Source of the DNA: Paenarthrobacter sp.
GTDB taxonomy: Bacteria; Actinomycetota; Actinomycetes; Actinomycetales; Micrococcaceae
Length of the DNA stretch: 64,000 bases
Direction: 5' to 3'
NCBI GenBank assembly: GCA_031179305.1
Contig: JAPSHX010000003.1
Coordinates: 148,055 to 212,054 of the forward strand
Below, piece by piece: positions 58,259 through 64,000 of this stretch; the first letter of the stretch is position 1, and every line of letters begins with the position of its first letter. The translations under genes and the position numbers were made by a program. The notes under the pieces are model-generated. The model searched no databases, was not told where the DNA came from, and saw only the letters and a program-made list of their open reading frames with translations.

Positions 58259-59593
58259 TCAGTGCTCGGCCGGCAGGATGTTCTGGTTGCCGCGGAACAC
58301 GTTGTCGGGATCGAATTCGCGCTTCACCAAGGACAGACGCCGGTAGTTCTGCTCGCCATAGGCCGCCATGATCCGGTCCTGCCCTTCGTCACCAATGAAG
58401 TTCAGCCACACGCCACCCGTGGTGTGCGGCGCTATGTCCTGCCGGAACTGCTTTACCCAGGCTTTTGCCTCCTGCCCGCCCGCCGGCGTTTCGGACAGAC
58501 CGAACGGGTGGCTGACCCAGGAGGCTCCGCGGTGCTGCAACGGGGTGTTCGCAGCGGCAGGTCCGGAAACTGCTCCACCCCAACGTGCCACCAACTGCTG
58601 GGAATGTGGGCCCGGTAGGCGTTGCGCAGAGTCCACCAGAACATCAAGCGCGTCGTCATTGAGCTCGTTATGGTAGTCCGCGCTCCAGTAGTTGTAGTGA
58701 TCCGGAGGGTCGTCGATCATGCACTGGAAGTCCGCATATTGCATGGGCGAGACGAGGTCTACGGAGGGGCCAAGATCCTTGAAAGGCCTTGCGTGCTCCT
58801 CGCCGGCCTCAACATCACCTGCGTAGATGTAAGCCATTCCGACGGCGAGCTTGCCCACCATCTCTTCCGGGACGAACTCTTCCGGCGGGGCGGTGAGGTA
58901 CACGAGGGCTGTCCCGACGGCGTCGGGCGCCTCTAACGCGATCTCCCGGAAGGCGCGCGACAAATCTGCGGCGTCCTCCCCGGGAAACAGCATGAGGCCG
59001 GCCATCACGGTTGGTCCGAGGTCGTGCAGCTTGAACGTCAAGGACGTGGCCACGCCGAAGTTGCCTCCCCCTCCGTGAAGGGCCCAGAACAACTCGGGGT
59101 TTTCGGCTGGACTGGCGGTAACCCGTTCCCCGGAGGCCGTGACCAGATCGACGGAGAGCAGGTTGTCGCACGCGAATCCGTACGAGCGCTCCAGCCATCC
59201 GGAGCCGCCGCCCAATGTGAATCCCGAGACTCCCGTGGTGGACGCCCGCCCTCCGGTGACAGCCAGCCCGTACTGCTGGGTTGCGCGGTCGAACTCGCCC
59301 CAGGTCAGCCCGGCGCCCACCGTGGCGGTCTTCATCCCGCGGTCCACGGTGATGGACTTCATGGGACGAACGTCAACCACCAGACCGTCATCATTAGTGG
59401 ACATGCCTGCCACCGAGTGCCCGCCCGAGCGCACGGCGACGTCCAAATTGTGGTTGTGCGCATACCTCAGCGCTTCCGCTACCTCGCCGGGATCCGAGCA
59501 TTTGGCGATGACAGCCGGCTTCCGGTCGATCATCGCGTTGAAGAGCTTTCGGGCTTGGTCATAGTCCGGGCTGTCCGGACGAATCCATTCCAT
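58259..59593 (-). CDS. FAD-linked oxidase (berberine bridge enzyme type)
   Basis: A 444-residue flavoprotein. It has the PCMH/FAD-binding domain with VAVRSGGHSVAGMSTNDDGLVVDVR, in part VRSGGHSVAGMS (His59 is the expected covalent FAD site), GLTWGEFDRATQQYGLAVTGG and GVSGFTLGGGSGWLERSYG. The C-terminal berberine-bridge domain ends RRLSLVKREFDPDNVFRGNQNI. The second covalent Cys of bicovalent members is absent. Such enzymes oxidise sugars or small secondary metabolites; substrate unknown. Confidence 0.9.
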   Translation of the reverse strand: MEWIRPDSPDYDQARKLFNAMIDRKPAVIAKCSDPGEVAEALRYAHNHNLDVAVRSGGHSVAGMSTNDDGLVVDVRPMKSITVDRGMKTATVGAGLTWGEFDRATQQYGLAVTGGRASTTGVSGFTLGGGSGWLERSYGFACDNLLSVDLVTASGERVTASPAENPELFWALHGGGGNFGVATSLTFKLHDLGPTVMAGLMLFPGEDAADLSRAFREIALEAPDAVGTALVYLTAPPEEFVPEEMVGKLAVGMAYIYAGDVEAGEEHARPFKDLGPSVDLVSPMQYADFQCMIDDPPDHYNYWSADYHNELNDDALDVLVDSAQRLPGPHSQQLVARWGGAVSGPAAANTPLQHRGASWVSHPFGLSETPAGGQEAKAWVKQFRQDIAPHTTGGVWLNFIGDEGQDRIMAAYGEQNYRRLSLVKREFDPDNVFRGNQNILPAEH

Positions 59594-59791
59594 GGGACGT
59601 TCCTTCGCATCGGAAACTCTCCCCTAGAACAGGGTACGTCCGCGCTTCCCAGCGGACCATGGGTAAACGTAAAGAAGTACGACGACGGCGGCGCGCCACT
59701 TCGCGCCGAGCGCAGCGAACGGACCACCGAGCGCCATAGTCACATTTCGCATGCGGCAGAATCGACGGACTTATAACCGCAAATACGGGAC

Positions 59792-59797
59792 TACGAT
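59792..59797 (+). promoter_or_regulatory. -10 box of the molybdate operon
   Basis: TACGAT ends 6 bases before ATG 59804, so the mRNA would start at or close to the start codon (leaderless). A palindrome GCATATATGC (59798-59807) covers the start codon and could be the operator of the encoded regulator. Confidence 0.55.
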
Positions 59798-59803
59798 GCA
59801 TAT

Positions 59804-60214
59804 ATGCCGCAGATACGAATTTCCGAAGCCGCGCGCTTCCTTGGTGTCAGCGACGACACCGTGAGGCGTTGGACAGAAAATGGGACGCTTACGGCCCGGA
59901 AGGATTCAGCTGGGCGCCTCGCAGTGGATGGACTGGAACTGGCCACGCTTGCCCGCGACCAATCCCATCTCCCCGACGATCCATCGCGGGCAGGAAGTTC
60001 AGCCCGCAACCGCTTCATCGGACTGGTCACCGGTATTACTGCGGACAAGGTCATGGCCCAAGTAGAGCTTCAGTGTGGTCCGTTTCGCGTTGTGTCGCTC
60101 ATGAGCAGCGAAGCCGTCCGGGAGCTTGGGCTGGAACTCGGCTCGGTAGCTACAGCAGTGGTGAAAGCCACCACCGTCATCATCGAAACACCGCAGGGAA
60201 AGAGCGTCATATGA
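59804..60214 (+). CDS. HTH-Mop molybdate-responsive regulator
   Basis: A 136-residue protein combining an excisionase/MerR-type HTH (ISEAARFLGVSDDTVRRWTENGTL, in part ARFLGVSDDTVRRWTEN, about 5-50) with a TOBE/Mop domain (about 70-136, NRFIGLVTGITADKVMAQVELQCG and LGSVATAVVKATTVII), which binds molybdate. The gene overlaps modA by ATGA, so it heads the mod operon. It most likely represses the operon when molybdate is plentiful. The layout resembles ModE-like single-Mop regulators of actinobacteria. Confidence 0.9.
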   Translation: MPQIRISEAARFLGVSDDTVRRWTENGTLTARKDSAGRLAVDGLELATLARDQSHLPDDPSRAGSSARNRFIGLVTGITADKVMAQVELQCGPFRVVSLMSSEAVRELGLELGSVATAVVKATTVIIETPQGKSVI

Positions 60215-61011
60215 GCGCCACTCGAAAGCTTCTCGCCGCACTCCTCGTTTCGGCTGCCCTGGCTGCCAGCCTGTCAGCCTGCGCCTCCGGGACAACACGT
60301 CCGTCCACGGGCTCGGCCAGCCCCGGGTCTTCCATATCCGGAGAAATCACCGTTTTCGCTGCGGCATCCCTAAAAACAACCTTCATGCAACTGGCCAAAG
60401 ACTTCGAAGTCCAGCACCCGGGCACCAAAGTGACTCTCAGCTTTGCGGGCTCCTCTGACCTGGTCACACAGATCACTCAGGGTGCCCCCGCGGACATCTT
60501 CGCTTCAGCAGATACCAAGAACATGGCCAAGCTCGCCGACGCAGATCTCGTGGAAGGCACCGCAACAAACTTCGCCACCAATGTCCTGGAGATCGCCGTC
60601 CCGCCCGGCAACCCGGCGTCGATCTCATCCTTCGCGGACCTCGCCAAACCCGGGGTCAAAGTAGTGACCTGCGCCAGTCAGGTTCCCTGTGGCGCTGCAA
60701 CGAAGACCGTTGAACAGGCGGCAGGAACCGCGTTGAGCCCGGTCAGCGAGGAATCATCCGTGACCGATGTCCTGGGCAAAGTCACCTCGGGCGAGGCTGA
60801 CGCCGGCTTGGTCTATGTATCCGACGTCAAGGCAGCTGGGGACAAGGTCAAGGGCATCCCCTTCCCGGAATCGGACCGGGCCATCAACACCTACCCCATT
60901 GCCACGGTTGGTTCCAGCAAGAACAAGGAACTCGCTGCCGCGTTCATTGCAAACGTCACGAGTGAAGCAGGCAAGAAGGTCCTCATGGACGCCGGCTTCG
61001 GAACGCCGTAG
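60211..61011 (+). CDS. modA: Molybdate-binding lipoprotein ModA
   Basis: A 266-residue molybdate-binding protein. The signal peptide [24 protein letters not shown] has a lipobox (LSAC, Cys24). The mature part shows [21 protein letters not shown] (ligand Ser), [28 protein letters not shown] and [14 protein letters not shown], typical of ModA. It presents molybdate to ModBC. The start at 60211 overlaps the regulator stop (ATGA); the frame that begins at 59869 is a spurious extension. Confidence 0.95.
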   Translation: MSATRKLLAALLVSAALAASLSACASGTTRPSTGSASPGSSISGEITVFAAASLKTTFMQLAKDFEVQHPGTKVTLSFAGSSDLVTQITQGAPADIFASADTKNMAKLADADLVEGTATNFATNVLEIAVPPGNPASISSFADLAKPGVKVVTCASQVPCGAATKTVEQAAGTALSPVSEESSVTDVLGKVTSGEADAGLVYVSDVKAAGDKVKGIPFPESDRAINTYPIATVGSSKNKELAAAFIANVTSEAGKKVLMDAGFGTP

Positions 61012-61027
61012 CGGAGGCCACCGCATC

Positions 61028-61840
61028 ATGATCAAGCGCAGCGGCTATCACGGCATTCCGCGGTGGATTTATGTGATCGCTGCTGTGGGCGGACTTCTGA
61101 TGGTGCTTCCCTTGGCGGCAATGCTCCTACGGGTGAATTGGCCACAGTTCATTCCACTCATCACCTCGGAGTCGTCCCTTGCTGCCTTGGGCCTGAGCCT
61201 AAGGACGTCAGCTGCCAGCACCGCCCTCTGCGTCGTCCTGGGAGTTCCGTTGGCGCTGGTGCTTGCCCGCGGCGAGTTCCCCGGACAAAGGCTTCTCCGA
61301 TCCTTCGTCCTGCTGCCGCTGGTGCTGCCGCCCGTCGTTGGCGGCCTCGCTCTCCTGTACACGTTCGGGCGGCAGGGGCTCCTCGGAAAGTCCCTTGAAC
61401 TGGCCGGGATCCAGATCGCGTTCTCCACCTCGGCGGTGGTGTTGGCCCAGACTTTCGTGGCCCTGCCGTTCCTGGTGGTCAGCTTGGAAGGCGCACTGCG
61501 GTCGGCCGGAAGCAGATATGAGGCTGTCGCGGCGACTCTCGGGGCGCGTCCCACCACTGTTCTTCGTCGCGTCACGCTCCCACTGGTACTGCCTGGCCTC
61601 GCGTCCGGTGCTGTTTTGTCGTTCGCGCGAAGCCTTGGCGAGTTCGGCGCCACCTTGACCTTCGCCGGCAGTCTGGAAGGCATCACCCGCACCCTTCCGC
61701 TCGAAATCTACTTGCAACGTGAGGTCGATGCGGACGCCGCCGTCGCGCTTTCCTTGGTGCTGGTGGCGGTGGCAGTTGCGGTGGTTGGTCTCAGCTATGG
61801 GCGTCGGCGAAGCAGCACTCCCGTGGAGGTCCAGCCATGA
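61028..61840 (+). CDS. modB: Molybdate ABC transporter permease ModB
   Basis: A 270-residue inner-membrane permease with five or six helices. It contains [26 protein letters not shown] and the coupling loop [23 protein letters not shown], plus [17 protein letters not shown], the signature of ModB/CysT-type permeases. It starts at ATG 61028, 17 bases after modA. The longer frame from 60767 overlaps modA and is spurious. Its end overlaps modC by ATGA. Confidence 0.95.
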   Translation: MIKRSGYHGIPRWIYVIAAVGGLLMVLPLAAMLLRVNWPQFIPLITSESSLAALGLSLRTSAASTALCVVLGVPLALVLARGEFPGQRLLRSFVLLPLVLPPVVGGLALLYTFGRQGLLGKSLELAGIQIAFSTSAVVLAQTFVALPFLVVSLEGALRSAGSRYEAVAATLGARPTTVLRRVTLPLVLPGLASGAVLSFARSLGEFGATLTFAGSLEGITRTLPLEIYLQREVDADAAVALSLVLVAVAVAVVGLSYGRRRSSTPVEVQP

Positions 61841-62910
61841 GCTTCGAGCTGCAGGCCAGCGTCCGCGCCAGGAACTTCGACATGTCCATAAGCCTCGCTG
61901 AAGGCGAGACTGTGGCCATCCTCGGCCCCAATGGTGCCGGGAAGTCCACTCTGCTTGGCGTGATTTCCGGCCTGCTGCGGCCGGATGCCGGCACCGCGCG
62001 AATCGGCGACAAAGAATTGTTCAAGCTCGACGGCGACACTCACTTTTGGAGCCCGCCACACCTCCGGGGGACTGCGCTTCTAGCCCAGGAAGCGCTTCTG
62101 TTTCCGCATCTGAATGCCTTGGACAATGTGGCGTTCGGGCCGCGTAGTGCGGGTGCCTCAAAGGCTGCCGCGCGGAAAACCGCGCAACACTGGCTGGCCG
62201 AAGTTGAGGCTCTGCCTCTGTCCGACCGGAAGCCATCCCGGTTGTCCGGAGGGCAGGCACAACGCGTCGCGGTGGCACGTGCCTTGGCTGCTCAGCCCGA
62301 GTTGTTGCTCCTTGACGAGCCCATGGCCGCCTTGGACATTCACGCAGCCCCATTGCTCCGCCGCGTGCTTAAACGGGTCCTGCGGGACCGCAAAGCCATC
62401 ATCGTCACGCACGACATCCTGGACGCCTACATGCTGGCCGACCGCGTCATCGTAGTTGAGGAGGGACATATCGCGGAAGAAGGACCCACGCGTCAGGTCC
62501 TTGAAAGGCCGCGAAGCCACTTTGCTGCCGGCCTCGCAGGACTCAATCTCGTGGCCGGAACCATTGCGCCAGAGGGAATTACGACGCCGGATGGCCGGGT
62601 TTTCGCAGGCCAGCACGATCCGGACTGGTCACCACTACCCGGCCAGGCGGGCGTGGCCGCGTTCCCGCCGTCGAGCGTCTCCGTCTTCCTGGGCGACGTC
62701 CATGGAAGTCCCCGCAACTCCTTCCCGGTGACCATTACGGACCTTGAACCGTACGGGGACCAAATCCGTGTCCGTGCCAGCGGGGTGCAACCGGCGCAAA
62801 CGTTGTCAGCCGACATCACTCCCGCGGCATCAGCCGATCTTGGCCTGGTGCCCGGCATGGAAGTCAGGTTCGTGGTCAAGTCTGCGCTGGTATCGGTCTA
62901 CCCGGCCTGA
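61837..62910 (+). CDS. modC: Molybdate ABC transporter ATPase ModC
   Basis: A 357-residue ATPase. Walker [10 protein letters not shown], signature [15 protein letters not shown], Walker [13 protein letters not shown] and switch IIVTHD are present. The C-terminal 100 residues form the TOBE domain ([24 protein letters not shown]), which binds molybdate for feedback. It overlaps modB by 4 bases. The transcript ends 38 bases from the convergent PNPOx-like gene. Confidence 0.95.
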   Translation: MSFELQASVRARNFDMSISLAEGETVAILGPNGAGKSTLLGVISGLLRPDAGTARIGDKELFKLDGDTHFWSPPHLRGTALLAQEALLFPHLNALDNVAFGPRSAGASKAAARKTAQHWLAEVEALPLSDRKPSRLSGGQAQRVAVARALAAQPELLLLDEPMAALDIHAAPLLRRVLKRVLRDRKAIIVTHDILDAYMLADRVIVVEEGHIAEEGPTRQVLERPRSHFAAGLAGLNLVAGTIAPEGITTPDGRVFAGQHDPDWSPLPGQAGVAAFPPSSVSVFLGDVHGSPRNSFPVTITDLEPYGDQIRVRASGVQPAQTLSADITPAASADLGLVPGMEVRFVVKSALVSVYPA

Positions 62911-62948
62911 ATGACCCGGATTGAATGCCCGGCCCGAATACGCCGGTG

Positions 62949-63566
62949 CTACTCGCGATACATTCGCTCTGCATACGACGGCCCGTAGTAGGACTCCAGA
63001 TCCTCAAGCGGTGTTTCCGGTTGCGTGTAGGTCTTGGACAGCATGGCCATGCTCGGCAAGCCGTCAGTGTCCCAGGTTTCCGGTTGCCACAGCCCGCTCC
63101 GCATGAACGCCTTACCGCAATGGGTGAACACTTCCTCCACAGCAACCACAACAGCGGCGCGCGGCCGGTGCCCCTTGACTACCAGGTGGTCGAAGAAGTC
63201 TGCATCACGAACTATCTGTGCCGTTCCGTTGATCCGCAGGGTGTCTGTTCTGCCTGGGACTATGGACAGGATGCCCACGTTCGGGTTTTCCAGAATGTTG
63301 TGGAAGCCGAAGGCGAGCTTGTTGCCTGGGCGCTCCGGTATGGCGATGGTGTGCTCGTCCAGGACATGAATAAAGCCGGCGGGATCGCCCTTGGGTGAGG
63401 CGTCGACGCGCCCGTGCGTGTCTGAAGTCGAGATCACGCAAAACGGGCTGGCCGCCAGCCATTGACGGTCGAAATCGCTAAGCGATGTGCGAACTTTCAA
63501 GCGCACGCGATCCAAGGGCAAGCCGATGAGTTCTTCGAGTTCAGTCGCGCTGGAGATGGTGTCCAT
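62949..63566 (-). CDS. Pyridoxamine-5'-phosphate-oxidase-like FMN-binding protein
   Basis: A 205-residue PNPOx-fold protein of the MSMEG_1061-like group. It has FDRQWLAASPFCVISTSDTHGRVDASPKGD, in part FCVISTSDTHGRVDASPKG, IAIPERPGNKLAFGFHNILENPNVGIL (FMN contact) and TDTLRINGTAQIVRD. It probably binds FMN or F420 and reduces small molecules or acts in oxidative stress. Single gene, no obvious partner. Confidence 0.87.
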   Translation of the reverse strand: MDTISSATELEELIGLPLDRVRLKVRTSLSDFDRQWLAASPFCVISTSDTHGRVDASPKGDPAGFIHVLDEHTIAIPERPGNKLAFGFHNILENPNVGILSIVPGRTDTLRINGTAQIVRDADFFDHLVVKGHRPRAAVVVAVEEVFTHCGKAFMRSGLWQPETWDTDGLPSMAMLSKTYTQPETPLEDLESYYGPSYAERMYRE

Positions 63567-63698
63567 TGTCCCAGCCTACGGGTGTTTTTTGGTCCGCGGA
63601 CGACTCGCGTCACCCCCCTTTTTTCACATAGCCATGGTTTTGTCTGGACAGGGGTTTCGCCGTGGGCAAACATGGAACCCAGTGGACCCAAAAGCAAA

Positions 63699-63719
63699 GT
63701 TGAGCGTAGTAGACTCAAC
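63699..63719. promoter_or_regulatory. HspR operator (HAIR box 3) upstream of clpB
   Basis: GTTGAGC (63699-63705) and ACTCAAC (63713-63719) with a 7-base spacer; the symmetry extends to CAAAGTTGAG / CTCAACTTTG. The core equals HAIR box 1 of dnaK. It overlaps a possible -35 (TTGAGC) and -10 (TGTAAT, 63722-63727), so HspR should repress clpB as well. Confidence 0.85.
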
Positions 63720-63759
63720 TTTGTAATCATGAGGTACCACTCCAGAAAGGGAGCACTCT

Positions 63760-64000
63760 TTGGACGTCAAATTCACCACCAAAAGCCAGGAGGCCCTTTC
63801 TGCGGCCGCCATGAATGCCTCGACTGCCGGCAACCCGCAGCTCGAGCCCGCGCACCTGCTGAAAGCCCTGATGGACCAGCGCGAAGGCGTTGCTGTTGCT
63901 CTGTTGCGCGCCACGGGAGCGGACCCTGACGCGGTGAGCGTGCAAGCCAGCTCAGCCATCAAATCGCTGCCATCATCCTCGGGCAGTTCGGTCCAGCAGG
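63760..64000 (+). CDS. clpB: ATP-dependent disaggregase ClpB (5' part, cut by window end)
   Basis: Only the first 80 codons are present. The translation begins MDVKFTTKSQEALSAAAMNA with the HLLKALMDQREGVAVALLRATG stretch of the ClpB N-terminal Clp_N repeat. The start is TTG 63760, with AGAAAGGGAG before it, as in dnaJ of the same organism. It is under HAIR-box control, so it belongs to the HspR regulon with the dnaK operon. ClpB works with DnaK to dissolve protein aggregates. The gene continues beyond the window. Confidence 0.93.
   Translation, partial: MDVKFTTKSQEALSAAAMNASTAGNPQLEPAHLLKALMDQREGVAVALLRATGADPDAVSVQASSAIKSLPSSSGSSVQQ

Overview
The window is a continuous chromosomal stretch from a high-GC Gram-positive bacterium, most likely a member of the Arthrobacter / Paenarthrobacter group (Micrococcaceae). 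The evidence is the gene content and order: dnaK-grpE-dnaJ-hspR with HspR (HAIR) operators, an ECF sigma factor with a zinc-binding anti-sigma factor, leaderless genes with TANNNT boxes 6-8 bases before the start codon, TTG starts for dnaJ and clpB, sugar ABC operons without their own ATPase, and a guanidine-III riboswitch. I see no rRNA, tRNA, CRISPR array, insertion sequence, prophage or replication origin. The genus is an inference from family knowledge; no search was run.

Layout. 0-4.3 kb: heat-shock operon dnaK-grpE-dnaJ-hspR behind two HAIR boxes; the matching clpB gene with its own HAIR box starts at the far right end (63.7 kb), so two HspR targets bracket the window. 4.3-6.6 kb: small membrane proteins (two share an unusual PPGEPEP motif) and a Mak-cap protein. 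6.7-10.2 kb: TetR regulator diverging, across a perfect palindrome, from agmatine deiminase and an amidase. 10.8-24.9 kb: a carbohydrate-use locus: hydroxyacid dehydrogenase, sugar ABC transporter and DUF624 protein on the minus strand; heparinase II/III-like protein, a DeoR/LacI hybrid regulator and a DUF2264 protein on the plus strand; then a secreted multidomain GH30 hydrolase. 25-32 kb: GntR-MFS pair, WYL regulator with an alpha/beta hydrolase, and a large SWIM-SNF2 helicase. 32-38 kb: a very acidic DUF4375-like protein, an ABC-2 exporter, a DUF4287/DUF5655 protein and an AbiEi/DUF559-like protein. 37.7-39.6 kb: ECF sigma and anti-sigma genes divergent from a lipoprotein, with matching promoters. 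39.6-50 kb: SRPBCC protein, trmB, three MFS transporters, an M20 amidohydrolase with an Lrp-type regulator, SoxR and its likely target exporter. 50-59.6 kb: DEAD-box helicase, MBL hydrolase, aldo/keto reductase, a guanidine-III riboswitch with two SMR guanidine exporters, HutD, orphan trpF, and others. 59.8-62.9 kb: molybdate uptake operon (HTH-Mop regulator, modABC). 63-64 kb: FMN-binding protein and the 5' end of clpB.

The most unusual feature is a family of long palindromic repeats. One 66-bp palindrome acts as an apparent two-way terminator between two convergent MFS genes (43333-43398). A close relative of the same length lies in frame inside the heparinase-like gene (17222-17287), where it would add 22 residues to the protein. 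At least three further palindrome families occupy gaps at gene ends (35.8-37.7 kb, 49.9-52.1 kb, 58.2 kb), plus a nested 104-bp hairpin between grpE and dnaJ. Other regulatory highlights are paired identical ECF promoters, a SoxR box inside a 19-bp-spacer leaderless promoter, and the guanidine-III riboswitch.
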